From: Onthophagus taurus | Taxonomy: Eukaryota > Arthropoda > Insecta > Coleoptera > Scarabaeidae | DNA length: 64,000 bases | Reading direction: 5' to 3' | Assembly: GCF_036711975.1 (NCBI RefSeq) | Contig: NC_091976.1 | Span: forward strand, 9,424,001-9,488,000 | Shown: positions 40,862 to 49,488 of the stretch, piece after piece | Numbering within the stretch: the stretch's first letter is position 1 | Layout: each line of letters starts with the position of its first letter | Translations under genes and position numbers: made by a program | Notes under the pieces: model-generated | What the model was told of the DNA's origin: nothing | Database searches by the model: none | What the model saw: only the letters and a program-made list of their open reading frames with translations

Positions 40862-42345
40862 TTTATTATCAGAATGTAAATGGTTTGCGGTCAGAGACTG
40901 CAACATCACTCATTAACTCCTCTACTCTTGGCCACGATATCATCTGCCTTACCGAAACTTCTCTTAATCCGTCGATTGCGGATGGTGAGTTTTTCTGTTC
41001 GAACTATACACTCTTTCGGAGAGATAGATGTTCGACGATGTCACGCAAGACGGACGGTGGCGGTGTTCTGATTGAAGTAAGAAAATGTCTTCGATCGTCG
41101 CCGGCTCCTGTTTTAACTCCTACGCGGAAGATGTGTGGGTGAGCGTTGAGTGCGCGATTGGTCGTGTTTTTGTTTGCTGTGTCTACTTGCCCCCCGGGGA
41201 TCCGGAATCTATTTCGGTCGTTTTACGTAAAGTGTCATCGATTCGCGATGCGTACCCTGATAATTTAATCTTAATTGTTGGTGATTTTAATTTACCCAAT
41301 ATCGTATGGTAACGTTCGGACGATGGGTATTTGGTACCATCTGGTGATCTACGCTCCGGAGAGTTTTTGGCAACGTATCGATATTGTAATTTATTGCAAT
41401 TTAATGATATTAATAATGATAATCTCAAAATTTTAGATCTGATTCTTAGTAGCACAACCTGTATACAGGAAGTTAAATCGTGTCCAGATCCTCTCGTCGG
41501 CCTGGATCGCCATCACCCCGCTGTCGAGTTTCTTATTATCGGCGCTCGACCCAAGGAATTGCGCGATGACCCCACTCTTAAATATTTCTTTAATCGTGTA
41601 GATTACGAGGCATTTAACAACGTCCTTCTAGATCTTAACTGGTCTGATCGACTGGTGGGTCGTAGTGTAGATGATGCAGTTAATGTACTTTATAGTACTA
41701 TTTCCGACCTGGTGATAGGGCTGATTATCTTACATTCATGATTTTACGTAACCGTACCAAAACCTTCATTAAATCGGATTACGATAACTGCATTAAGTCA
41801 ATTCAATCTCAGCTGATTGAGTGTCCGGATCGCTTGTGGTCCTTCGTTAAATATCGGAGGGGCGAATGCGCCGGTATTCCAGCTAGCATGAAGTTCCGTG
41901 GTGTTCATGCCGACAATTCTTAGGATATTTGTTCTTTATTCCCCCTGTATTTTAATTCTGTTTTTTTTATGGTAACCCCTCCGTTCCTTAGTCCCTTTGT
42001 TATGCCCATTGGTGGTTTTGCGCCCTGGTTTGGTGAGGAGGGTGTTTTGCGTGCTTTTAATGAAGTAGATGCGAAGACTGGAGCTATTCCGGATTAACTG
42101 ACTGGTTGTTTTATTAAAAACTGTGCTACCGGTTTAGCAAAGCCCCTATTTCTTTTATTCTCCTTATCCTTACGCTCCGGTGCATTCCCTAGTGAATGGC
42201 GGAGAGCATTTGTATTCCCTGTATTCAAGTCTGGTAACCGTTGCGACGTATCCCAGTATCGCCCTATTTCATGTTTGTCTGTATCTTCAAAAATTTTTGA
42301 AAAAATAATTTACCCTAAATTGTTATATATTCTGAAGCCCTTCAT
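40862..42345 (+). pseudogene. LINE ORF2, 5' part (endonuclease to early RT)
   Basis: QNVNGLRSETATSL, CLTETSLN, DGGGVLIEV, then VGDFNLPNIVW identify an AP-type endonuclease, with frame changes near 41080-41140 and 41310. The linker (41331-41923) includes LDRHHPAVEF and CPDRLWSFVKYRRGE. RT homology begins about 42190 (FPSEWRRAFVFPVFKSG, YRPISCLS, SKIFEKII) and is cut at 42345 by the Polinton. It resumes at 59263. Several stops and frameshifts show that the LINE was dead or has decayed since. Confidence 0.8.
42340..42345. repeat. Polinton 6-bp target duplication, left copy (CTTCAT)
   Basis: CTTCAT stands immediately before the terminal AGTAGTATAG and is repeated immediately after the other terminus at 59263-59268. 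A 6-bp duplication is diagnostic of Polinton integrases. Confidence 0.95.
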
Positions 42346-42947
42346 AGTAGTATAGATTCGCCGATTCAAGAACCTCCTCCTCGAACCTGCGTTCTAGGAG
42401 GAGGTTCTTGAATCGGCAAATTTTTTGGGGGTCAGAGGAGGTTCGATGAGGAGAGGAGGTTCTTGAATCGGCGATTCTTTTGAGGGTCGGAGGAGATTCG
42501 ATGAAGAGAGGAGGAGGTCAATTAACTTGAGAAGGTCATGTTATTTTGACGAAATTATTAAAAATTTATCTTTATTAAAAATGTATCTTTATTTAGGTTA
42601 TGTTATTAAAAATTTATCTTTATATGTAACCTGTTTACCTAGATGAAAACAATTACTATGTTTATCCTTCGACGCTTCTCAATGAACTGTTAATGTTTTC
42701 GATATATCTCTTAATTTATTATTATACACAAAGGTATACGGTTTTGAGATATGTAGGTATACAAATAAGTGAGTCATAACTTACCTGCGAGATATTTTTT
42801 ATTTTATTATGTAAAGGTGTACGGGTATTTAAGAATATGCGAGGAGGTTCTTGAATCGACAAATTTTTTGGGAGGACAGGTTTGAGGAGGAGGTCAACTA
42901 ACTTGTTAGTAGATGAGTCATGATCCACCTGCGAGATATTTTTTAAG
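42346..42947 (+). repeat. Left terminal inverted repeat of element B
   Basis: It matches the reverse complement of 58661-59262. The outer ~340 bp are essentially identical, while the inner part has small indels. Inside, a unit containing gaggaggttcttgaatcggc, aattttttggg, a gaggaggtcaa segment and tgagtcatgatccacctgcg recurs two to three times, so the arm is itself built of tandem modules. Confidence 0.95.
42360..42417. repeat. Near-terminal perfect hairpin, left
   Basis: Two 22-nt arms (42360-42381 and 42396-42417) pair perfectly (gccgattcaagaacctcctc... with its complement) around a 14-nt loop. The same hairpin occurs 14 bp from the other terminus at 59191-59248. Confidence 0.95.
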
Positions 42948-43079
42948 AGCTTCTTAATAAATTTGTCATGCGTTTTGTCTGACGTCTCACGATATAATGA
43001 CATGTTAGAACATGTATAATAGATATATTCGGTAATGATGTAAAATATTACTCCCCCCACCAGCAACCTTATGTATTGC

Positions 43080-43087
43080 TATAAATA
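43080..43087 (+). promoter_or_regulatory. TATA box for the first plus-strand gene
   Basis: TATAAATA lies about 135 bp upstream of the splice donor at 43216. A start site near 43110 would give a leader with no ATG before the donor, consistent with the spliced start codon of the next gene. Confidence 0.6.
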
Positions 43088-43214
43088 CAAACGTTGGTCG
43101 AAGTTGTACCGCAGAGTGTTGTGCTTCAGAGTAAGGTTTTTGTGTATTTAGTACATATTAAAAATATCGTGTAGATTTTTGGTGCATTTAGTACAGAGGA
43201 TTTTTAACGTAACG

Positions 43215-44179
43215 AGTAAGTAATTCAAATGTAATACAAGTAGATAATGTACTAATGTAAACAATAATATTGATGTTTAGTGGCAACCAGACCGAACCCC
43301 AAATGTCCAACTAAGAGAGCTGCTGTAAATTCATTTGAAAAGGGTGAAAATAAAAAACCTGCCCGAAACATCAAAATGGAGGGTAATTGTAATGAGACAA
43401 CTGCAACAAATGTGTCGCTAGGAAGTGATAATCAAAGAAAAAAGGATGTGGTATTCGATGGAATTAATTTGTTGCCTTCCGACTTAGCGGAGTACGTATT
43501 TCCTAGCAATCAACAACATTATGTAGAAAATTGTGGAAAGTTACCTTTCACAAGTAACGTAGTATTAAATGAAGCAGTGAAAAATAATCTCCAAAAAGGT
43601 AATCAAGCGCCATTATTCTCCGAGAGTACATATTATTTAAATAAAAGTCGAACGAAATGGATATCGGTTGGCATGTCTGCCAATCTACATTTTGATCCGG
43701 TTATAAGATTAATGGGAAAAGGACAATGCATAACTTTTACCGAAGACGAATGGAAAAATGTGATTAATAGCAGACAATTGATTATGAATAGTTTTGTTGG
43801 TGATTTATCGACACCACCACATTTCGTTGTAAGCGGCGTGACCTGCAGCAGCCAATGGATAGAAAATGTACGAAAAGTGTTGAAAATGGAAAGGGGGTCA
43901 GAAATATTTTACCTGGCTTACGACTCGTTACACGAATTGTGGAAACTTAGCGATTTAGTTTCGAGTAGGGTAGAAGTATTAAAGTGTATGGAATATAAAA
44001 ATTATTACGATAGCGTGATCGATGTGGTATCAACAATGCAAGGTGATATAAAATCGAATATATTGGTTGCTTCAAACGGTGCACCAAGTGAACATTTGTG
44101 CGTAACTAAAGAACTGCTCGTATACGGTATGGATAAGATATTACTGGATTTAGATTTGCACGCATTAATGAAGATGTGA
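43215..44179 (+). CDS. 299-aa accessory protein with splice-created start codon
   Basis: The frame 43281-44179 has no ATG at its natural start. A 65-nt intron (43216-43280: GTAAGT, branch-like TACTAAT at 43250, TTTAG) joins an A at 43215 to TG at 43281 and so creates the initiator, followed by ATRPNPK. The product has a basic N-terminal tail (residues 1-35), then LLPSDLAEYVFPSN, and a strand-helix unit WISVGMS...VIRL...TEDEWKNVIN resembling the 213-aa protein of element A (2785-3426). The pattern is compatible with a PC4-like DNA-binding fold, but I would not assign a function. An internal ATG at 43375 is the fallback start. Confidence 0.65.
43216..43280 (+). other. 65-nt spliceosomal intron
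   Basis: It has a consensus GTAAGT donor, TACTAAT branch-type sequence 24 nt before the acceptor, and a TTTAG end. Several short ATG frames occur inside it (for example at 43229 and 43272), so unspliced RNA would not translate the main frame well. Confidence 0.7.
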
Positions 44180-44189
44180 AGTGAATAAA

Positions 44190-44414
44190 ATGGAAAAAAA
44201 AGTGACGTTTTGCGAATCGAAAAATAGAGTGTACCGAATGCACACTTGGACGTTTGCTTACAGACAATCAAGGATAAGTGACTGGGAAGAAAAGATGTTG
44301 GACGGAATTAGATTTAAGACTAGGATAAGAAACGTAAATAAGTTATTAGAAAAATATTTAGATGTAGATTATAGATTAAATATATATCAAGAACGTTTTA
44401 GCATTGTAGAGTAA
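44190..44414 (+). CDS. PPP1R15-like eIF2alpha phosphatase recruiter
   Basis: I choose ATG 44190, giving 74 residues. An RVxF PP1-docking motif (KVTF, residues 4-7) is followed by a VY pair, an Arg and W20, in the order of the RVxF-phi-phi-R-W string of PPP1R15 proteins. Then comes AYRQSRISDWEEKMLDGIRF with KTRI, matching the family's W-E-E-x3-D-x2-R-F-x2-R-I helix that contacts eIF2alpha and G-actin. Cellular PPP1R15 and some viral homologues bring PP1 to phosphorylated eIF2alpha and relieve translational arrest. A comparable anti-shutoff role is inferred here. There is no counterpart in element A. It lies 10 nt after the preceding gene. Confidence 0.75.
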   Translation: MEKKVTFCESKNRVYRMHTWTFAYRQSRISDWEEKMLDGIRFKTRIRNVNKLLEKYLDVDYRLNIYQERFSIVE

Positions 44415-44629
44415 TCGAAATGTTTTTAACTGAGTAACAATTAATTTTTAGGATATTAGTAGATTTAAGTGTAGCTGAATAATAATAATATTAATAGATT
44501 TAAGTATAAATTAAGAGCAAAACTGTTTTTGTAAAATATTTAAAAGGAATAAAAGCTTAAAGCACAACAGCAGAGCTTCATTTCTAGTTTTTAACTGTGA
44601 AGAAAAGGAAGAAGGAGTGAAATTATAAA

Positions 44630-45547
44630 ATGAATTTGTTAGAACCTAATCGTAACAGTTATCGTTTGACAGGCAAACGAATTGGTCGAGGATTTTTTAA
44701 CAAGTTGATAGATAAACTTCCGATAGAACTTCATTTGCCAGGATATAATTTTTGTGGACCGGGTACCAAGTTGGAAAAGAGATTATCGAGAGGAGATCGA
44801 GGCGTGAATCCATTAGACGAAGCGTGTAAGAAACACGATATAGCATATACGGTCAGTTCAAATTTAAAATTTAGACACGACGCAGACAGAGCATTATATA
44901 AAGCAGCGAAAGAACGAATACGAAATAAAGAGTCTACTCTTGGAGAAAAAGTGGCATCGTCCGCAGTTGCCGCCTTAATGAAAGCAAAAGTAGCGGTCGG
45001 TATGGGCGTAGGTAGAAAAAGAAATCGTACGGGTCGACGACCTTTAAAAAAAGTCCGAACGCGTGTAAAGCGTGGTGGAGCTATATCTTTTGTAGATGCA
45101 CTTCGATTCGCTCGCAACGCAATATCAAGATCAGGTGCTAAGAATTTGTTGACAAACGTTAAAGCGGCGTACGGAGCTTTGAAAAAGATAAGAAAAAGAA
45201 TTTCCGAACCTAGAGGTCGAGTTATTCGAATTCCGAAAACGGGAGGATTTTTACCTTTAATTCCCCTGTTCGCAGCTTTAGGTGCCCTAGGTAGTATCGG
45301 CGGTGGTGCTGCCGCTATTGCAAGAACTATAAACAACGCGAAAACAGCTAGAGAGCAATTAGATGAAGAACGAAGACATAACAAGGCTATGGAAGCAAAG
45401 GCCGTAGGTAGCGGATTTTATATAAAACCATATAAGAAAGGTTGCGGTTTGTTTATTGAAGGAAAGGGGAATAATGTTGGCGGCACAGGTTACTTCAATA
45501 AGCCCTATAAGAAAGGTTGCGGTATAACCACTAGTTCAAAAAACTAG
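44630..45547 (+). CDS. PLA2-domain minor virion protein of element B
   Basis: A 305-residue protein. The parvovirus-type phospholipase A2 core is at residues 35-75: YNFCGPG calcium loop and CKKHDIAY with the catalytic His-Asp. A basic linker follows, then a Gly/Ala-rich hydrophobic segment (about 203-230) that could insert in membranes, and two copies of a KPYKKGCG motif at the C-terminus. It is expected to assist endosomal escape. A TATA-like tatttaaaagg lies near 44535. The last codons are AAA AAC TAG, forming an A AAA AAC slippery site that gives access to the downstream protease frame. Confidence 0.85.
   Translation: MNLLEPNRNSYRLTGKRIGRGFFNKLIDKLPIELHLPGYNFCGPGTKLEKRLSRGDRGVNPLDEACKKHDIAYTVSSNLKFRHDADRALYKAAKERIRNKESTLGEKVASSAVAALMKAKVAVGMGVGRKRNRTGRRPLKKVRTRVKRGGAISFVDALRFARNAISRSGAKNLLTNVKAAYGALKKIRKRISEPRGRVIRIPKTGGFLPLIPLFAALGALGSIGGGAAAIARTINNAKTAREQLDEERRHNKAMEAKAVGSGFYIKPYKKGCGLFIEGKGNNVGGTGYFNKPYKKGCGITTSSKN
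45538..45544 (+). promoter_or_regulatory. Candidate -1 ribosomal frameshift heptamer A AAA AAC
   Basis: The heptamer is in the correct phase (AAA AAC in the PLA2 frame) and directly precedes TAG at 45545-45547. A -1 shift enters the protease frame. An imperfect stem (ctcg 45557-45560 with cgag 45579-45582, and cgtt/aacg inside) begins 12 nt downstream. The same heptamer occurs at the matching place in element A (6664-6658). Confidence 0.7.
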
Positions 45548-45924
45548 TTCGAATACCTCGTCGTGCGTTAACTAACGTCGAGTTGGAAAAGTTTGCGAAA
45601 GTACTAAAAATTCCACATTTTCGGGGTATATTTATGAGAGACAATCTCCCGAGTAAGATTAAAAAGAAGGAAAGAGGTATTGTTAACTTGGATAACTTGA
45701 AAGGACGAGGGACTCATTGGGTCGCCTATAAGAAAGACGACAAAGACATATACTATTTCGACAGTTACGGTGATTTAAGACCGCCATTAGAAATTGAACA
45801 ATATTTGCTGTCAGACGGTAGGGGTGGTCAAGTAAAGTATAATTACTGTCGATATCAAAGAGAAATAGATCAAAATTGCGGACAGTTGTGTCTGAAGTTT
45901 CTAAGTAATAAAAGAACCTATTAG
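45544..45924 (+). CDS. Adenain-like cysteine protease of element B
   Basis: The triad is visible as GTHWVAY (His), YFDSYGD (Asp) and QNCGQLC (Cys), with an upstream LKIPHFRGIFMRD segment typical of the family's N-terminus. Conserved residues (LVRIPRRALTN) extend to within a few codons of the PLA2 stop, with no ATG before the internal Met at about 45633, which would cut into the domain. I therefore infer production as a PLA2-protease fusion by -1 frameshifting, perhaps followed by self-cleavage. Adenovirus-type proteases mature capsid precursors in the nucleus. Confidence 0.8.
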   Translation, partial: LVRIPRRALTNVELEKFAKVLKIPHFRGIFMRDNLPSKIKKKERGIVNLDNLKGRGTHWVAYKKDDKDIYYFDSYGDLRPPLEIEQYLLSDGRGGQVKYNYCRYQREIDQNCGQLCLKFLSNKRTY

Positions 45925-45954
45925 AGTCTAGAGAAGTTTAGACGTTCAGAAGTA

Positions 45955-46686
45955 ATGGAGAAAGAAGCAATACACACGACATATACATTTACGTTGACTG
46001 GAAAGTCATCTGAATTGACTTGTAATTTTAATCCTCCGATCTATTTGAACGAATTTGGTAGTTACGAGTTGGCTCTTTTGAATTTCGAAACGTTTAATAG
46101 TTTAGCAAACGTTAATAAAAACAACAACGTAATCCAATACGAAGATAAGACAGGACATTTTAAAAACAATATAATAGTACCTGTTGGAACGTACGATATT
46201 GATGATATTGCCGAGTTCGTGAATGAACAGCTAGACAAAAGACACGCTAAAAGTGTCGTAATAAGGATTAAGGGGAATAATAACACACAACATTCTTTAA
46301 TAAAAAGTACCCGTCGAATTAATTTTGCATGCGATAATTCTATAGGGCCGTTACTTGGCTTCAAGCCTCAAATATTACCTAGAGATACGGAAGTGGAATC
46401 CGATTTCGTAGTAAACATAAATAAAACGAACGCCTTACAAATTTATTGTAATTTAGTGACGGGATCGTATAATAACGGAGTTCCCGTGCACGTTTTATAT
46501 CATTTTTTCCCAAACGTTCCGGCAGGTTTTAAAATAATCGAATCACCACAACTACCTATTTATTTACCGGTTTTAACGAACGTGATTAGTAGCTTAACAG
46601 TACGTATACTTGATCAGGACGGAAACTTGGTAGACTTCAGAGAAGAAGAAATAACAGTGAGAGTTCACCTGAGATCGATAAATTGA
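45955..46686 (+). CDS. Minor capsid (penton-like, single jelly-roll) protein of element B
   Basis: A 243-residue protein from ATG 45955. It shares with element A (5499-6278) the N-terminal TFTLTG, GSYELALLNFETFNSL, the VPVGTYDIDDI motif, a central GPLLGF/SILGF motif and a C-terminal IYLPV...VRILDQDGNLVDFREEE. Length and position next to the major capsid gene fit the Polinton penton protein. It starts 31 nt after the protease stop. Confidence 0.8.
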   Translation: MEKEAIHTTYTFTLTGKSSELTCNFNPPIYLNEFGSYELALLNFETFNSLANVNKNNNVIQYEDKTGHFKNNIIVPVGTYDIDDIAEFVNEQLDKRHAKSVVIRIKGNNNTQHSLIKSTRRINFACDNSIGPLLGFKPQILPRDTEVESDFVVNINKTNALQIYCNLVTGSYNNGVPVHVLYHFFPNVPAGFKIIESPQLPIYLPVLTNVISSLTVRILDQDGNLVDFREEEITVRVHLRSIN

Positions 46687-46709
46687 ATTATTTAAATTTG
46701 ACTAACGTT

Positions 46710-46901
46710 ATGACAGTGTTATATCAAAACAAAAGAACGCGGTGGTCAAGAAGAGACAGAGCGAGAAAATTGTTTAATGGAGAAAACTATAAAGCGCGCG
46801 TCATCAGTCAACGTAGCGGCAGTAGAAGACGATCCATTCATCGATTATCACCAGTCAATCGAAGGTATTTAGTTCAGTTAGGATACGAAGTGTTAAAGTA
46901 A
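46710..46901 (+). CDS. Small basic protein of element B
   Basis: Start at ATG 46710 (MTVLYQNKRTRW), ~63 residues, highly rich in Arg. It ends NRRYLVQLGYEVLK, matching the element A homologue at 5293-5499. Its TAA overlaps the capsid ATG (46899-46903, TAATG). A DNA-binding core or packaging role is inferred from charge and position only. Confidence 0.65.
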   Translation: MTVLYQNKRTRWSRRDRARKLFNGENYKARVISQRSGSRRRSIHRLSPVNRRYLVQLGYEVLK

Positions 46902-48160
46902 TGGACATTTTAAAAGTAACGGATAAGATAAAAACAGATCACTCTATCGTAAGTTATGAATTCCATTCGCATCAACCGTTTGGATCGACCACGTTCGATA
47001 ACAATGACGAAATTAGAATTTCAATTCCGGAAATAGATAATTATACTTTACCGAGCGAGAGTTACCTATACGTCGAGGGTAGCGTTCGTAAGTTAGCCGC
47101 GGACGGAAGTATAACAAAAGATGCCAGCGCAACGGGGCAATTGGTTAACAATCCCGTTGCATTTATGTTTAGCGATATTCGATATCTTATTAACGGAGTA
47201 CATGTTGATGGTGTGCGGAACGTCGGTATAAGCTCATGCATGAAGGGTTATTTCTCATCTACGCAGAACGAGGTGGTGAAATTAGAGAACGCCGGTTGGC
47301 ACATAAAACCTTGGAAAGATGATATAGCGGGTGTTTCAAAGGCTTTAGATAAAAATGGAAATTTCGGTCTTAGCGTTCCGCTAAAAACGTTGCTAGGATT
47401 CGCAGAAGATTTCAGAAAGATCATGATGAACGTTCGACAGGAACTTGTGCTAATTCGCGGACACGATGATACGGACGTCATCTTTCAACCAGCAGCCGCT
47501 CCGAACGACGAAAAATTGAAATTGATCATTAATAAAATTATATGGAGAGTTCCTCACGTTGCGGTGGGATTACGCGAACAGTTGGCATTAACAAAACTAT
47601 CAGAAAGAAACGTAGACATTCACGTTCCTTTTCGATCGTGGGAAATACACGAGTACCCTCAATTACCTCAAACTACGAAGCAATCTTGGGCCGTCAAAAC
47701 TGCTCCACAATTGGAAACGCCTAGATTTATAATCATCGGATTTCAAACAAATCGAAAGGGTATATTTAAAGGAAACATGGCATTATTTGATAATATAAAC
47801 TTAACGAACGTAACGGTTTTCTTGAATGGAGAACGTTTTCCGTACGATAATTTGAATGTGGATTTTGATAACAATCACTATGCGATTTTGTATGATATGT
47901 ATTCAAGATTTCAGCAAGCATACTACTATCAAGAAAGCGAACCTTTGTTTTCACCGGAAGAATTTAAAACTTACGCGCCGTTAATTGGAATCGATTGCAC
48001 GTATCAACAGGAAGCAATACATAAAAGCGGAGTAGAAATAAAAATCGAGTATTCAACGAAAAATCCAATTCCGGAAGGTACGACAGCTTACGCATTAATT
48101 CTGCATGACAGAGCATTTGTGTATTCGCCTCTTACGAAAATGGTTAAGCAATTAATATAG
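46901..48160 (+). CDS. Major capsid protein (double jelly-roll) of element B
   Basis: A 419-residue protein starting at the ATG that overlaps the previous stop. Segments shared with element A include VPFRSWEIHEYPQL, FQTNRKG, LFDNINL, FPYDNLNVDF and a C-terminal AYALILHDRAFVYSPL. In the adintovirus/Polinton group this is the hexon-like trimeric double jelly-roll capsomer. No frame break is visible. Confidence 0.85.
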   Translation: MDILKVTDKIKTDHSIVSYEFHSHQPFGSTTFDNNDEIRISIPEIDNYTLPSESYLYVEGSVRKLAADGSITKDASATGQLVNNPVAFMFSDIRYLINGVHVDGVRNVGISSCMKGYFSSTQNEVVKLENAGWHIKPWKDDIAGVSKALDKNGNFGLSVPLKTLLGFAEDFRKIMMNVRQELVLIRGHDDTDVIFQPAAAPNDEKLKLIINKIIWRVPHVAVGLREQLALTKLSERNVDIHVPFRSWEIHEYPQLPQTTKQSWAVKTAPQLETPRFIIIGFQTNRKGIFKGNMALFDNINLTNVTVFLNGERFPYDNLNVDFDNNHYAILYDMYSRFQQAYYYQESEPLFSPEEFKTYAPLIGIDCTYQQEAIHKSGVEIKIEYSTKNPIPEGTTAYALILHDRAFVYSPLTKMVKQLI

Positions 48161-48233
48161 TGGTACTGTTGAAGCAACGTCATTTAGTGTATCTCTAAAC
48201 ATCGAAGGAAACGTTTGCATATAGTGGTATATT

Positions 48234-48713
48234 ATGGATATTATGGTTTTTCAAAGGGATTTTATTATTTTGGACATTCAAGGTTTCACGATAAACGATG
48301 AAGAATTTATCCCAAAGGAACTGGCTTCTTACGACAGTAATCATTGTATAAGTCATTACGTGTTTCAACCTAGTCGAAGCTTTTCTTCACTATCTACCAA
48401 ATTTCGCAATACGGCGAATTGGTTAATGAGTCATCATCATTGTATTGATTGGAACGACGGGTTTGTTCCTGCGTCTCGTTTCGATGAGATCGTTTATTAT
48501 TTGTGTCGTTCGACAAAAGTAGCGTACGTAAAAGGACGTGAGAAAGCTACATTTTTAAGAAGAATTTTAACAATACCGGTAAAAGAATTGCCGGAAAATG
48601 AATGCAAATTGGAGGTTGGTGCGCCGATGTGTCCCTATCATAAAAAGAGACCAAGTATGTGCTCCTTATCGAATGTTTTTTATTTATTTTCATACGTATT
48701 CAGACATCTATAA
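48234..48713 (+). CDS. 159-aa DIQGF-family protein
   Basis: The counterpart of the element A protein at 3577-4089, in the same place after the major capsid gene. Shared features in order: an ILDIQGF strand, FxPKEL/FEVKEF, a SRSFSSL/ASIPFQQL segment, HHH, a KVAYVKGREKATFL/QIFVKGNQKKQFL block, and a C-terminal CPYHKKRPSMCSLSNV Cys/His cluster before a hydrophobic tail. The family is unassigned. Conservation across two very divergent elements argues for a core function. Confidence 0.65.
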   Translation: MDIMVFQRDFIILDIQGFTINDEEFIPKELASYDSNHCISHYVFQPSRSFSSLSTKFRNTANWLMSHHHCIDWNDGFVPASRFDEIVYYLCRSTKVAYVKGREKATFLRRILTIPVKELPENECKLEVGAPMCPYHKKRPSMCSLSNVFYLFSYVFRHL

Positions 48714-48769
48714 CTATATGTAAACGAATTGAGAAAGGCAGACGGGTAGTAGCGGTAGAGCAGTTCAAG

Positions 48770-49102
48770 ATGGAACGTCTTTGGCGGTTAGTTACCAGAT
48801 TGGGACTTTCAACTTTTATAATTAATAAAGTGTGGGATATTATGGAAAGATACGAATCTGATTTATCTTTTGCGAATATTAAAAACTACGAATTATGTTA
48901 TTTACCAATCGATTATTATATCAATAAAGTAAAGCCATTAGATTTGGCGGCGGTTTGGTTTAAATTACCGTTGAAGTATAGAAACGATGAGCGATTACAA
49001 AGCAAGCTGCCCTGTTTTGAACATTATAATTTGCCTCATTGGGAAACGCATATTGATGGTCCACCATCGGCAAGAAAGGATTGTTCTTTATGTATGGTTT
49101 AG
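48770..49102 (+). CDS. 111-aa unknown protein of element B
   Basis: I prefer ATG 48770 (MERLWRLVTRLGL) because residues before it run over the end of the preceding gene. It is mostly helical by composition, with LDLAAVWFKLPLKY in the middle and a C-terminal KDCSLCMV CxxC. No counterpart was found in element A, and I recognise no family. Confidence 0.5.
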   Translation: MERLWRLVTRLGLSTFIINKVWDIMERYESDLSFANIKNYELCYLPIDYYINKVKPLDLAAVWFKLPLKYRNDERLQSKLPCFEHYNLPHWETHIDGPPSARKDCSLCMV

Positions 49103-49267
49103 TATATAAACATTGTCAGTTATAGATTGTAAATTAATAATAATAAAAGATTGTAAAAAGTGTAAAAAGTTGTTTTAATTTAAAAGAAAAAATAGTTAAT
49201 GTAAATGAATACATGGTATGTATACATTGGGTTGGGTTGGTATGACTTGGGTTGTACATTGAAAAAG

Positions 49268-49330
49268 TATTAAATTGGAAGAAAAAAAGGAAGAAAGAAA
49301 GGGGAAAAAAAGGAAGAAAAAAGGAAGAAA

Positions 49331-49361
<31 letters not shown>

Positions 49362-49385
49362 GAAAAGAAAAAGGGAAAAGGATTG
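49268..49385 (+). repeat. Purine-only low-complexity tract
   Basis: About 118 bases of A and G only, including a long A run (49326-49349). It marks the left edge of an accessory region with no counterpart in element A. Open frames across it are composition artefacts. Confidence 0.9.
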
Positions 49386-49488
49386 TTTATTGAAGCTCCT
49401 CCTATGCTCCTCCCATGCTCCTCCTCAGGCTCCTCCCAAAGTGGAGATGGAAGAGTGGGGATGGGAGTGGGGGAAATCTAAAATTCTG

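Noticed and set aside
42346-42947. CRISPR-like array from repeated gaggaggttcttgaatcgg units
   Set aside because: The repeats are modules of the Polinton terminal arm, mirrored at the other end, with no regular unique spacers and no cas genes.
44731-45384. 217-codon minus-strand frame opposite the PLA2 gene
   Set aside because: Antisense shadow of a well-supported gene. It has no family features, and its homologue in element A shows no matching antisense frame.
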